Source: DATAUD01 sp036501665 (GTDB taxonomy: Bacteria; Verrucomicrobiota; Verrucomicrobiia; Limisphaerales; Palsa-1400). From it: 64,000 nt of DNA. Shown here piece by piece: positions 17,530 to 26,233 of this stretch; the stretch's first letter is position 1, and each line of letters opens with the position of its first letter. A program made the position numbers and the translations under genes. The notes beneath the pieces were generated by a model, which did not search any database, was not told where the DNA came from, and was given only the letters and a program-made list of their open reading frames with translations. Location: positions 1-64,000 of the forward strand of contig DASXZW010000097.1 of assembly GCA_036501665.1 (NCBI GenBank), in the 5' to 3' direction.

Positions 17530-20007
17530 TTACGGCCCCGTTGCGGTCGGCAATCCCCCATAAGTCGTGTCCCAACCCGTTGTCCCCGCCAAATAATAAA
17601 CCGTCGCTGTCGTAGGGTCTATGCTGCCGAACACGTTCGGTCCGCCAAGGGCAGGCGCATTGCCCTGAAAATAAATTCCAGTCAAACTGACGCACCCGTT
17701 GAACGCATAATCGCTGAGGGTGATCACGCTCGCGGGAATCGTGGCGGCAGTCATTCTGTTGCAGTAATTAAACGCATAATTCCCAATGTTGGTAACGCCT
17801 TCCGATATTGTCACGCTAGTCAGCTGCGCGTACTGGAACGCTCCCTGGCCGATGCTTGTAACCGGGATCCCATTGATTATGCTCGGAATGGTTAGCGGGT
17901 CGCCAGTGCCGGTATATCCCGTAATGGTTATCGCGCCGTTATTGGTGGTGAACTTCAACGGCAACGCGACGGGTGCTGTCAAGACGGTGCGGAAGAATCG
18001 GTCCCGGTAACTCCCCCATTTGGGATCGGTGAAATTAAAGTAAGGGCCGCCGACGCTATTGGTAAAGATTGGTTGCCAATCTGCATCGACAAGGTTAGTG
18101 CAGGCTTCCACCACGGCATTTTGAGAATTGGGTCCGGCCACGGAAAATCCAAACCCGCCGTTTTGAATGCCGAGTTCCGAAACAGTCGAAGGCGGCACGG
18201 GAGACTTCCATAATGCCGTCGGCAAGCTTCCATACGTCGAGCCCCAGCCCACCGCGCTTGGCAGGTAGTAAACTGTCGCGCCACTGCCATCAAAATAGAA
18301 CGGGTACATCCCGCCAAGCATAGGTGGATTGCCATAAAAATAAAATCCCGTCAGATTTGCGCAACTCGAGAAGGCCCCGTCTCCGATGCTCGTTACTGTT
18401 GCGGGAAAAATCACGCTGCTATTCAATGACGTGCCCGAAAATGCGCTATACCCAATCCCTGTGACTCCGTATGGAATCGTGACCCCGCTCAACCTGCAGC
18501 CTGAAAATGCGTAGTCTGCGATGGTTGTAACGCCTGCGGGGATGTCATAGCTGCCCGAAATTTTTCCAGGATATTCAACGAGAGTTTTTGTGCCCTTGGT
18601 AAACACAACCCCGCCCAGGTCCGTGTATGAGGGATTCGAGGCATCCACCGCGATCGCGGGCAGGCCCGGGCATCCGGAAAAAGGAGCATCCCCCATGCTC
18701 GTCACTCCTTTGCCAATGCTGGCATGGGTCAGGTTCGGGCAGTATTCAAACGTGAAACTTCCCAGGTTGACGACGTTGTCCGGGACTACGGCGCTGCTTA
18801 ATTGTGTCTCGCCGAATGCGCCATTCCCAATGGCGACCACATTCTCAGGAATCGTAATGCTCAAAAGACCGGAGCCGGCAAACGCATCCTCTCCGATGAT
18901 TATGACACTGTCAGGGATAATAATGCTGGTCAAATTAAAGCAGCTTTGGAAAGCATAAGCTTCTATTCTGGTGACGCTGTCTGGGATCGTGACGCTGGTC
19001 AGGCTCACGCAATCGTCGAATACCGAGTCGGCCAGGGCCGTGATGCTGCTGGGAATAACGATGCTGGTAAGCCCGGAACCGTCGAACGCCTGAGAATCCA
19101 TTAACGTGACGCTGTTGGGAATCGTCACGCCGGTTAAGTTTTGACATTGCAGAAACGCGGAGCTGCCAATCTCTGTGACACTGTTGGGAATCGTCACACC
19201 ATTCAAGCCCGAACAAGAGGCAAACGCCTGAGCGCCGATGATGCTAACCGTGCCGGGAATCACGTAGCTCCCAGAGATCCCCGACGGGTATTGAACGAGC
19301 AAGCTTTGGTTTTTGTTGAACAACACTCCGCCCACGCTGCTATAGGAAGGATTGTTTGGGTTCACCAAAATTGTTTTCATCGTGCCGCAACCCTCGAACG
19401 GTCCTATCCCTATGTTGGTGACGCTGGCAGGAATTTTAATGGTGCTCAAGCCCCCGCAATTGAAGAACGCATTATTTCCTATGCTCAGCACACTGTCGGG
19501 AATGATCACGTTGTTCAGGTTGTTGTCCGAGCCAAACGCGTCATCCCCGATGTTGGTGACGCTATTGGGGATCGTAACGCTCGCCAGAAAAGCACACCCG
19601 CCGAACAAACTTTCGCTAAGGCTGGTCACGCTGCCGGGAATGGTAACGGTGGTAAGCGGAGTGCCTTCGAACGCCTCTGATTCAATGTTGGTGACGCTGT
19701 CAGATATAACAATGCTGGTCATGGAACTGAGCTGAAAAGCATTCGATCCGATGCTGGTCACCGACCCGGGAATTGTAACGCTCGTGATGCCTCTGATTCC
19801 GTTGAAAGCGAACGCCCCAATGGTCGTTACCGGCAAACTGTTAATTGTGGTCGGAATGACAATTGCACCGCCCGCGCCCGTGTACCCAGTAATGGTGACC
19901 TGATTATTATCTGTCGTATAATTAAATTGCGCTTCTATCGCGACCGGAAGCGCCAGAAGCATCGCCGCTATCCGCAAAAACCGGAAAAGAGTCGTTTTGG
20001 TTATCAT
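17530..20007 (-). CDS. Secreted BspA-like leucine-rich-repeat (LRR_5) surface protein
   Basis: 825 residues with a signal peptide (FLRIAAMLLALPVAIEA). About twenty-two repeats of 20-24 residues follow the pattern VTIPxSVTxIGxxAFxxC, the Treponema pallidum/BspA-type LRR found in surface and adhesion proteins. The array is interrupted twice by NPSYSSVGGVLFNKNQ-type loops, and by an intervening domain (about residues 600-670, with VVEACTNLVDADWQPIF and RFFRTVL) common in verrucomicrobial exported proteins. A second short block with four repeats closes the protein. There is no membrane anchor or PEP-CTERM tail at the C-terminus, so attachment is unclear. Ligand unknown. The near-identical repeats make copy-number change by recombination plausible. 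Confidence 0.9.
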   Translation of the reverse strand: MITKTTLFRFLRIAAMLLALPVAIEAQFNYTTDNNQVTITGYTGAGGAIVIPTTINSLPVTTIGAFAFNGIRGITSVTIPGSVTSIGSNAFQLSSMTSIVISDSVTNIESEAFEGTPLTTVTIPGSVTSLSESLFGGCAFLASVTIPNSVTNIGDDAFGSDNNLNNVIIPDSVLSIGNNAFFNCGGLSTIKIPASVTNIGIGPFEGCGTMKTILVNPNNPSYSSVGGVLFNKNQSLLVQYPSGISGSYVIPGTVSIIGAQAFASCSGLNGVTIPNSVTEIGSSAFLQCQNLTGVTIPNSVTLMDSQAFDGSGLTSIVIPSSITALADSVFDDCVSLTSVTIPDSVTRIEAYAFQSCFNLTSIIIPDSVIIIGEDAFAGSGLLSITIPENVVAIGNGAFGETQLSSAVVPDNVVNLGSFTFEYCPNLTHASIGKGVTSMGDAPFSGCPGLPAIAVDASNPSYTDLGGVVFTKGTKTLVEYPGKISGSYDIPAGVTTIADYAFSGCRLSGVTIPYGVTGIGYSAFSGTSLNSSVIFPATVTSIGDGAFSSCANLTGFYFYGNPPMLGGMYPFYFDGSGATVYYLPSAVGWGSTYGSLPTALWKSPVPPSTVSELGIQNGGFGFSVAGPNSQNAVVEACTNLVDADWQPIFTNSVGGPYFNFTDPKWGSYRDRFFRTVLTAPVALPLKFTTNNGAITITGYTGTGDPLTIPSIINGIPVTSIGQGAFQYAQLTSVTISEGVTNIGNYAFNYCNRMTAATIPASVITLSDYAFNGCVSLTGIYFQGNAPALGGPNVFGSIDPTTATVYYLAGTTGWDTTYGGLPTATGP

Positions 20008-20156
20008 TCGATTCCGAAACCACTATCATCGCACTTCGTCTGCACCCGTCAACTGCTTACCAGTCATTTCAGGCCGCCTTGCTATTTGATTTATAGACCA
20101 AGCCTAATTGAGATCAACTACCGGCATCCGAAACTAAGCTTTGAAGGAAGGAGGAA

Positions 20157-20192
20157 AGAAAAAACCGGCTTCGCCCGAATCGACGAAGCCGG
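20157..20192 (-). terminator. Rho-independent terminator of the RRM gene
   Basis: CCGGCTTCG at 20165-20173 pairs perfectly with CGAAGCCGG at 20184-20192 around a ten-base loop. On the minus strand the stem is followed by six Ts (20164 down to 20159). It lies 16 bases past the RRM gene stop and would block read-through towards the leucine-rich-repeat gene. Confidence 0.85.
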
Positions 20193-20207
20193 ATGTGATT
20201 TTAAAAA

Positions 20208-20543
20208 TTAACGGCGTTGAAACGAACGGCGTTGTCCGCCGCCACCACCACCACCTTGACGTCCGCCACCACCACCTCCGCCCGGAGGACGATCTTCGCG
20301 GGGACGAGCTTCGTTGACAGTCAGCGCGCGGCCTTGGATTTCCTTGCCGGCAAGAGCCTGGATTGCGGCCTCGGCGCCTTCAGGCGTGGCCATGGTGACA
20401 AACCCGAATCCGCGGGAACGACCGCTCATGCGATCAGTGATGAGGTTGACTTCTGAAACCGGGCCATGCTGCCCGAACAAGTCCTGCAAGTCATTCTCGG
20501 TGGTGTCGAAGGAAAGATTTCCCACGTACAATTTCGTATTCAT
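20208..20543 (-). CDS. Glycine-rich RRM RNA-binding protein
   Basis: 111 residues: one RNA-recognition motif (1-80) with RNP2 LYVGNL and RNP1 RGFGFVTM, then a Gly/Arg/Gln-rich tail ending RRSFQRR. This is the cyanobacterial/proteobacterial Rbp type, often induced by cold and thought to bind single-stranded RNA. The aromatic residues of both RNP motifs are intact. It stands alone: the 195-base gap upstream (20544-20738) is long enough for a regulated leader, though I could not define one, and a strong terminator follows. Confidence 0.95.
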   Translation of the reverse strand: MNTKLYVGNLSFDTTENDLQDLFGQHGPVSEVNLITDRMSGRSRGFGFVTMATPEGAEAAIQALAGKEIQGRALTVNEARPREDRPPGGGGGGGRQGGGGGGGQRRSFQRR

Positions 20544-20738
20544 TCTTCTATGGTTTTAGACATGCTGGAGGCTTCCGGGAACTGTTCCCGTTCTTTCGGG
20601 TTTCAAATCGTCACTGAAACGTGTTCACCTGAGGATTCACCATGTTGGAAGTTGGCACCGCAATCTAAAGTAACCGTAACCTGCATTCGTCCATGCATCT
20701 TTGCAAGTTTTATTTGAACCCGGCTTTGTAACGCTAGG

Positions 20739-21299
20739 TTAATTCCACGATAGATCCTCCGGGGAATTTGCCAGCATGCGCCTGGAGTTATCCCCCATCA
20801 TTAGTATCTTCTTCCAAAGGTTTTCAGGCTCGGGCGCAAAGATCAGTTCCAAAGTCGCCGGTTGCACAAGCCAATCCTTGCGCGCCATTTCCGTGTCCAA
20901 TTGCCCCGCGCTCCATCCCGCATAACCCGCGAACAGCTTCAACTTTTGCGATCCCGTTGGCGAATCCCCCAACTCCGCCAATTCGTCAATCGAATGGCCC
21001 AGGTTCAAATTGAGCATCACATTCGCGTTGGGAATGAGAATGTCACTGCGAAGAAAACTCAGCGTTTGCGGCTGCACCGGCCCGCCGATGAACAACGTCT
21101 CTTTCTTGATGGTTTCGGGGAGATTGGCAACGACGGCGTCGCCGACTTTGCTTTCGGTCATCCGATTGAGCACGAGACCAAAAGCACCTTCCGCGTTGTG
21201 TTGACAGATCAGCACCACGGATCTGTGAAAAAAAGATCCGTGCAACTTTCCACCGTCCAATAAGAGATTCCCTTGCAACGATGCGTGCGCTTCCGACAT
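20739..21299 (-). CDS. YqgE/AlgH family protein
   Basis: 186 residues, the normal length for the UPF0301 (DUF179) family. Conserved features are the N-terminal LQGNLLLDGGKL, FGLVLNRMTE, FIGGPVQP and the C-terminal GYAGWSAGQLDTEM. The family is widespread in Gram-negative bacteria; AlgH has been linked to alginate regulation in Pseudomonas, but the general biochemical role is unknown. It ends the run of minus-strand genes starting with transketolase, 51 bases downstream of it. Confidence 0.92.
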   Translation of the reverse strand: MSEAHASLQGNLLLDGGKLHGSFFHRSVVLICQHNAEGAFGLVLNRMTESKVGDAVVANLPETIKKETLFIGGPVQPQTLSFLRSDILIPNANVMLNLNLGHSIDELAELGDSPTGSQKLKLFAGYAGWSAGQLDTEMARKDWLVQPATLELIFAPEPENLWKKILMMGDNSRRMLANSPEDLSWN

Positions 21300-21350
21300 A
21301 CCGCGAATCTATACTCGCCTATTTCCCATCAACTCGCAAACACCTCAACG

Positions 21351-23417
21351 CTATTTCGCCGCGATCATACCTTTCGCCGCCTCGATAAGCTTGTCCGCCG
21401 TCAATCCGAATTTCTTGTAAAGATCCTCCGCAACGTAAGCCGATTGCCCGAATTCTCCGTCCATCCCCAGCGACTTCATCCGATGCGGAATTCCCGCCTG
21501 CGACAGCGCATGGGAAACCTGCGCGCCCATTCCGCCAACGATTTGGTGGTCTTCAATCGTGATGATTCGACCGCCGCATTTTTTTACCGCGGCGCCAATC
21601 GTTTCGATATCGACTCGGTTGATGAATGGATTGGAAATGACCGTTGCGCCGACATTTTGCTCCTTCAACTTGCGACCCGCATCAATCGACCTGCCGACCA
21701 GCGGCCCCGTTGCCACGATGACCACGTCGCCGCCTTCATGGAGCACTTGCGCCTTTGCCCATTCATACTTTGCTCCTTCGAGCCAATGGAGCGGATAATT
21801 TTCGCGCCCCACAAAAAAGATCACAGACTCGCCGTCCTTGCCGCTGAGACGCGCCTGCGCCGTGCGCTTGATCGCTTCATACATCAGCGCTTCAGCCTCA
21901 TCCGCGCAAGAACATGCAATGACAATCGTGTGCGGAATTGAGGAAGTCGCAGCGATGTAAGTTGTCGCCTCGTGCGAAGCGCCGTCCGCGGAATCCTGAA
22001 ATCCGACGTGCGAGAAAACCGCAATGACAGGCGCTTGCGAAAGCGCTGCCATCGTCAACGGCAGATTTCCCTTCGTGACGCCAAACTGGCCAAAAGTGTC
22101 AACAATCGGAATAAAGCCGCATTTTGAAAAACCCGCCCCGGAGCTGATCATGTTCGCCTCCGCGATGCCCACATCCACAAATCGATCTGGAAAACTCTTT
22201 TGGAAAAAGCTCATCCCCGTCGAACCGGCCAGATCGGCGGACAACGAATAAACTGGCAGGCCCTCCTGGGCCGCGCGCACCGCGCCCTTGGCAAGCCCGC
22301 TTTGAATCTTGTCCTTCTTGACAGCTGGCGGGGCTTCCGGCTTGGCCTTTTTCGCGGCTTCCTTTTTTTGCCAGGCGTCATGCAACCCGGCGGCCCACTC
22401 CTTCAGCGCCGCGGGCATCTGGCCATCACCCCAATAAATCTCGTTGACGAAATCCACGATTTTCTCGCCGTTGTGCAAAGGGAAACCATGTCCGCCCGAA
22501 GCGCTTTCCACTGTGCTCCTGACGCCATAACCCTTCACCGTTTTCACCCAAAGGCAAACCGGGGATTTTGGATTCGCCCGCGCTTCCTGAATTCCCTTTT
22601 CCACCCCGAGATAAACCTTCTGAAGATCGTTCCCTTCCTCAACGCGGATCACGTTCCAGCCCAGGTCGCTCATCGAACCAAATGTCGGCGCCATGCTGAA
22701 AGACTGCTCGCTGATGCGCCCGGAAAGTTTCGTGTCGTTATCCGAAACGATCAATACGAATGGATTGACACGGCCCTTCGCGGCGAGTCCCGGGATGGCG
22801 GCGTACGCCTCCTTTGTCTCGCCCTCCATTGAAGAACCGTCCGAGATGGTGCAAATGGTGACGCGGTCGTTCTTGCTGACTTTATCGGCCATCGCAAGAC
22901 CCTGCGCCTGGGGAATAGCCGACCCAAGCGGCCCGTTGCTCAAGAGAACTCCCTGCGGATTGAGATGCGATTCGCCGTGCCCGGTGTATTTGCTGTTGAC
23001 ACTGCGAAACCCTTTCAACTGCTCGATTGTCAGACCGTCAAACCCATAATTGCAGCGCAACGCATAAACTCCGTTCTCAGTATGGCCGGCGTCATTGACA
23101 AAATTGAACGCCTCAAACCACTGCTTGCCTTTGACGGCAAACATGATCCCGTGAATCGAAGCCATGATTTCCGCGAATGCCGCAGGCCCGCCCCAATGCG
23201 CCGCCGCCCCGCCATTTACCGCTTCAAGGTCCATCAACGCCACCATCGCACGCGTCGCCCTCGGATCGCCAAGAACGACATCCTGGCCTTGAGCGTTTTT
23301 CACCGTGGCCGTGTACTTCGGCGGGCCAGCAGGAGTGGGAGCCAGTTTGGATTTGAGATTCAGCGGCGCCAAAGGAGGGGCCTGCACAGGTTTTACGACA
23401 GATTTATCCTCAGACAT
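21351..23417 (-). CDS. tkt: Transketolase
   Basis: 688 residues, a full-length thiamine-diphosphate transketolase for the non-oxidative pentose phosphate pathway. The N-terminal ThDP domain has GHGESHLNP, ISDGSSMEGETKEAY and VSDNDTKLSG. The central pyrimidine-binding domain has FVDVGIAEANMISSGAG (with the catalytic Glu of IAEAN) and TFGQFGVTKGNLPLTM. The C-terminal domain has TIEDHQIVGGMG. A low-complexity Pro/Lys-rich leader of about 30 residues and a KKEAAKKAKPEAPP linker between the first two domains are lineage extras. The DXS family is related, but the length and motifs fit transketolase better. Confidence 0.88.
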   Translation of the reverse strand: MSEDKSVVKPVQAPPLAPLNLKSKLAPTPAGPPKYTATVKNAQGQDVVLGDPRATRAMVALMDLEAVNGGAAAHWGGPAAFAEIMASIHGIMFAVKGKQWFEAFNFVNDAGHTENGVYALRCNYGFDGLTIEQLKGFRSVNSKYTGHGESHLNPQGVLLSNGPLGSAIPQAQGLAMADKVSKNDRVTICTISDGSSMEGETKEAYAAIPGLAAKGRVNPFVLIVSDNDTKLSGRISEQSFSMAPTFGSMSDLGWNVIRVEEGNDLQKVYLGVEKGIQEARANPKSPVCLWVKTVKGYGVRSTVESASGGHGFPLHNGEKIVDFVNEIYWGDGQMPAALKEWAAGLHDAWQKKEAAKKAKPEAPPAVKKDKIQSGLAKGAVRAAQEGLPVYSLSADLAGSTGMSFFQKSFPDRFVDVGIAEANMISSGAGFSKCGFIPIVDTFGQFGVTKGNLPLTMAALSQAPVIAVFSHVGFQDSADGASHEATTYIAATSSIPHTIVIACSCADEAEALMYEAIKRTAQARLSGKDGESVIFFVGRENYPLHWLEGAKYEWAKAQVLHEGGDVVIVATGPLVGRSIDAGRKLKEQNVGATVISNPFINRVDIETIGAAVKKCGGRIITIEDHQIVGGMGAQVSHALSQAGIPHRMKSLGMDGEFGQSAYVAEDLYKKFGLTADKLIEAAKGMIAAK

Positions 23418-23479
23418 AATGCCTTATTGAAAGATAGAGCAGTTTAAGTGAACTCGAAGCCGCATATTCGTTTTTTGGG

Positions 23480-23545
23480 TAGCGCACCGTCCCGGTCGCC
23501 CTCGTTGGCGTCCCGCCGACGAGACGTTTTGTCGGCTACATTTTT
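23480..23545. repeat. Fragment of a dispersed palindromic repeat element
   Basis: GCGCACCGTCCCGGTCGC, then CGTTGGCGTCCCGCCGACG, then GTCGGCTACA. The same motifs, in the same order but with a C-to-T change in the core, occur in the complete element at 62007-62238. This copy seems to be about one half of that element, between transketolase and the tRNA gene. Confidence 0.6.
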
Positions 23546-23573
23546 TGTTGAAATGCTGTAGTGATTTGAAAAG

Positions 23574-23650
23574 TGGTGCGCGCGGCGGGAGTTGAACCCA
23601 CAACCTGCGGCTTCGGAGGCCGTCACTCTATCCAATTGAGCTACGCGCGC
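23574..23650 (-). tRNA. tRNA-Arg (anticodon CCG), CCA encoded
   Basis: On the minus strand this folds as a complete cloverleaf. The seven-pair acceptor is GCGCGCG (23650-23644) with CGCGCGC (23584-23578), followed by discriminator A and an encoded CCA (to 23574). The D-arm is GCTC...GAGT. The anticodon loop is CTCCGAA with CCG at positions 34-36, and the T-arm is GTGGG-TTCAACT-CCCGC. It should read CGG arginine codons. The outermost anticodon-stem pair (27-43) appears to be an A-C mismatch and the last D-stem pair is G-U, both tolerable. Confidence 0.93.
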
Positions 23651-23793
23651 GAAATTGATAAACATACCCAGAACCACGGAGCGTTCGAAACAACGGCTTC
23701 CGCCGAAACTCACTATGGCTCATCAATCAAGCCCTCGCAAGAAAATCCAAATCCAGCACAAACGCATCGAAAACCAACCTCACACAAAACAAT

Positions 23794-23837
23794 TTTACTC
23801 CCTCTCTTCCACAGTGTTTGTATGGAGAGGGAGTAAA
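23794..23837. repeat. 13-bp inverted repeat, CCCTCTCTTCCAC family
   Basis: TTTACTCCCTCTC at 23794-23806 is perfectly complementary to 23825-23837 across an 18-base loop. The left arm and loop share CCCTCTCTTCCAC with the hairpin at 12674-12705. It lies between the tRNA and the MscS gene and could also end transcripts, but it is flanked by only short T-runs. Confidence 0.6.
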
Positions 23838-23933
23838 TTTATTTGAGTGGGGTCAATTTTTAAATGCGTTTGCCATGTGTGGAATTGAGGATGACACTGC
23901 CCGACGCTTCTGGCATTTTGTCGCTCAGCAAGA

Positions 23934-24857
23934 ATGCCTCTTACCAACATCGCGGGAGCAGTTACCAACGTCGTTGGAACCGTGTCCGACGTCACGGGGG
24001 CATCGCATTTGGGCAAGATGGTCGATAGCGCCTACTACTACCTCTTTTTCAACAGCGAGCACAATTTCGTTGGCGGCGTTTTATACGTTTTGGTCGGATT
24101 TTTCCTGGCGCGCTGGGTTGGGCGCGTTGTTTCCCGCGCATTGGAAAAGCAGAACATGGACCCGCCCATTCGAAGTCTCCTCGCGCGCTTGACGCGCCTG
24201 TTCATGCTCGGCCTGGCGTTGACGGCCGCGTTGGAGGTCGCCGGTTTCAAGGTGACCGCGTTTCTCACCGGTTTCGGCGTATTGGGCGTCGGCATCGGCT
24301 TCGGAATGCAGGGGCTTGTCAGCAATATGACCGCTGGGCTGACGATCATTTTTACCAAGCCTTTTCGCGTTGGCGAATATATTGAAGTCCTCAAGGTCCA
24401 GGGAACCGTCAAGCATATTGATCTTGTCTCCACGATATTGACCCATGTGGACGGCTCCACTATCGTCATCCCGAATCACAAAATCATTGGCGATATCGTT
24501 CACAACTTCGGCACCGTGCGCCAAATCGTGCTGCCGGTCGGCGTCGCTTACGGAGCGGACCTCAAGCTCGCGCAGCAAGTGATCCTGGAAACGCTCAACG
24601 CAAATTCCCGCGTCCTGCGCGACCCCAAGCCGTTGGTGATGATCGGCGCGCTGCAGGATTCTGCGATTACGATCAATGGCATTGCGTGGGTGAAATTGTC
24701 CGATTACGGGCCTTGCCAATCAGAATTGAGCCAGGCACTGGTGGAACGTCTGCGCGAAAACCAGATTGAAATTCCGTTCCCACAACGCGAAATCCGAATC
24801 CTCAATCCTCCGGCGCTCCCTGAAGCTCCTTTGCAGGAATATGGACACGCAAAGTAA
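23934..24857 (+). CDS. MscS-family small-conductance mechanosensitive channel
   Basis: 307 residues. Three membrane helices are visible (about 43-62, 78-100 and the pore helix 105-130), then the soluble beta domain. The pore helix GFGVLGVGIGFGMQGLVSNM, with its Ala/Gly-rich packing, and the following FRVGEYIEV are family signatures. The cytoplasmic beta domain has GSTIVIPNHKIIGD. The channel releases solutes on hypo-osmotic shock. The start at 23934 has only a weak upstream signal. Its last 17 bases overlap the start of the next gene. Confidence 0.93.
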   Translation: MPLTNIAGAVTNVVGTVSDVTGASHLGKMVDSAYYYLFFNSEHNFVGGVLYVLVGFFLARWVGRVVSRALEKQNMDPPIRSLLARLTRLFMLGLALTAALEVAGFKVTAFLTGFGVLGVGIGFGMQGLVSNMTAGLTIIFTKPFRVGEYIEVLKVQGTVKHIDLVSTILTHVDGSTIVIPNHKIIGDIVHNFGTVRQIVLPVGVAYGADLKLAQQVILETLNANSRVLRDPKPLVMIGALQDSAITINGIAWVKLSDYGPCQSELSQALVERLRENQIEIPFPQREIRILNPPALPEAPLQEYGHAK

Positions 24858-25923
24858 TCGTCGCGATTTTCTGAAGAGCGGCGCTGTCACTGGCGAAAAT
24901 CTTGCAATGAATGAGAAATCCACAGGCGCGCAGGGGAAAATTGCCGCTGGAAAGGCGCGACTGGGCTTTGATAATTATTCCGTCCGCGCGATGAAGTGGA
25001 ACGCGTCGCAATTGATTGATTACGCGGCGTCGCTCAAGCTTGATTCGTTGTTCTTGACGGACTTGGATGTTTACGAGAGTTTTGCCGAGTTTTATTTGAA
25101 GGACCTCAAAAAGAAGGCCGACGACCACGACATGGTGCTCTACGCGGGTTCGTGGAGCATTTGTCCGACGTCGAAATATTTTAACAAGAAATGGGGCACT
25201 GCCGAGGAACATCTTGCCTTGGGGATTCGCGTGGCGAAGGCGATTCAGTCGCCGGCGTTCCGGTGCATTCTCGGCATGGGAGGGGACCGCGAGACGCCTG
25301 GGGGAATTGAGGCGCGGATGGCGGACACGGTCAAAGTTTGCAAGACTGCGCGCAGTCAAACACTCGATGCGGGCGTGAAGATCGCGATTGAGAATCACGC
25401 GGGGGACATGCAGGCGTGGGAACTTGCGGGCTTGTGCGAGGAGGCCGGGAAGGATTATGTCGGGGTGACGCTTGACCTTGGCAACGCGACTTGGACGATG
25501 GAAGACCCGATGGAAAGCCTGGAGATTCTCGCGCCTTATGTGGCGGCGACGGCATGGCGGGATTCGATGATCTGGCCGACGAAGGACGGAGCGACGATGC
25601 AATGGACGGCGATGGGAGAGGGGGTCATTGATTTCAAAGCGTTCGCGAAACGGTTCCTGGAGCTTTGCCCGACGATTCCGGTGAACGTCGAAGTTATTTC
25701 GGGGTTCCCGCACGAACTCCATTACTTCAAAAAGGATTTCTGGAAGAACTGGCCCAAGGCCCGCGCGAAGGATTTCGCGAAATTCGATGCACTGACACGG
25801 CTCGGCAAACCGATTCCGCCGCATCATTCGCCCGACGAAAAAGCGGAACAGGATTACCAGAAAAGCGAGCTGGAACGGAGCTTGGCGTATTGTAAAGAAA
25901 CGCTGGGGCTGGGACTAAAATAA
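24841..25923 (+). CDS. Xylose isomerase-like TIM-barrel protein with a degenerate Tat signal
   Basis: 360 residues. The body is an AP-endonuclease-2/xylose isomerase-like TIM barrel, with FDNYSVRAMKWNASQLID at the start of the barrel, KIAIENHAG, VGVTLDLGNATW and VNVEVISGFP carrying the Glu, His and Asp residues expected at a metal site. Relatives include sugar-phosphate isomerases and epimerases. The N-terminus reads SNRRDFLKSGAVTGENLAMNE: a twin-arginine motif, but with no hydrophobic stretch behind it, so export is unlikely. An internal ATG at 24907 would give a cytoplasmic form. The start overlaps the MscS gene by 17 bases. Confidence 0.85.
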   Translation: MDTQSNRRDFLKSGAVTGENLAMNEKSTGAQGKIAAGKARLGFDNYSVRAMKWNASQLIDYAASLKLDSLFLTDLDVYESFAEFYLKDLKKKADDHDMVLYAGSWSICPTSKYFNKKWGTAEEHLALGIRVAKAIQSPAFRCILGMGGDRETPGGIEARMADTVKVCKTARSQTLDAGVKIAIENHAGDMQAWELAGLCEEAGKDYVGVTLDLGNATWTMEDPMESLEILAPYVAATAWRDSMIWPTKDGATMQWTAMGEGVIDFKAFAKRFLELCPTIPVNVEVISGFPHELHYFKKDFWKNWPKARAKDFAKFDALTRLGKPIPPHHSPDEKAEQDYQKSELERSLAYCKETLGLGLK

Positions 25924-25951
25924 TTTCCTGAAATCGTTGGCGGGCGGGCGT

Positions 25952-26233
25952 ATGTCTTTGAGTTTTGAGTGGGATCCGATTAAGGCCAAAACCAATCTGG
26001 CCAAACACAGTATCGCCTTTGAGGAAGCGACGACGACTTTCGGGGATTCGCTTTCTCTGACAATTCCTGATCCCGATCATTCGCAAGTAGAAGATCGCTG
26101 GATTGTGATTGGCCAGTCGCATCGGGAAAAATTGCTGGTTGTCGTTTATACGGAACGAGGCGATAATATTCGTATTATCAGCGCCCGTCCGGCGAGCAGA
26201 CGGGAGCGAAAACAGTATGAAGAAATCACTTAA
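25952..26233 (+). CDS. brnT: BrnT-family toxin
   Basis: 93 residues. The family pattern is clear: FEWDPIKAKTNLAKHSIAFEEA at the N-terminus (fewer residues shown are FEWDP and NLAKH), DPDHS, ERWxxIG-like DRWIVIGQS, LLVVVYTERGDNIRIISARP, and ERKQYE at the C-terminus. BrnT proteins are RelE-fold ribonucleases that arrest growth and are held by the downstream antitoxin. The antitoxin start overlaps the toxin end by 17 bases. It lies 28 bases after the TIM-barrel gene, so it may be read from the same transcript as well as its own. Confidence 0.9.
   Translation: MSLSFEWDPIKAKTNLAKHSIAFEEATTTFGDSLSLTIPDPDHSQVEDRWIVIGQSHREKLLVVVYTERGDNIRIISARPASRRERKQYEEIT

Noticed and set aside
17530..20007. Periodic DNA repeats as a CRISPR array or a non-coding satellite
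   Set aside because: The period matches 20-24 residue leucine-rich repeats in one long frame with a signal peptide.
23444..23713. Open frame on the minus strand reading VAQLDRVTASEAAGCG
   Set aside because: It is the translation of the tRNA-Arg gene region; this peptide is a well-known spurious annotation of tRNA sequences.
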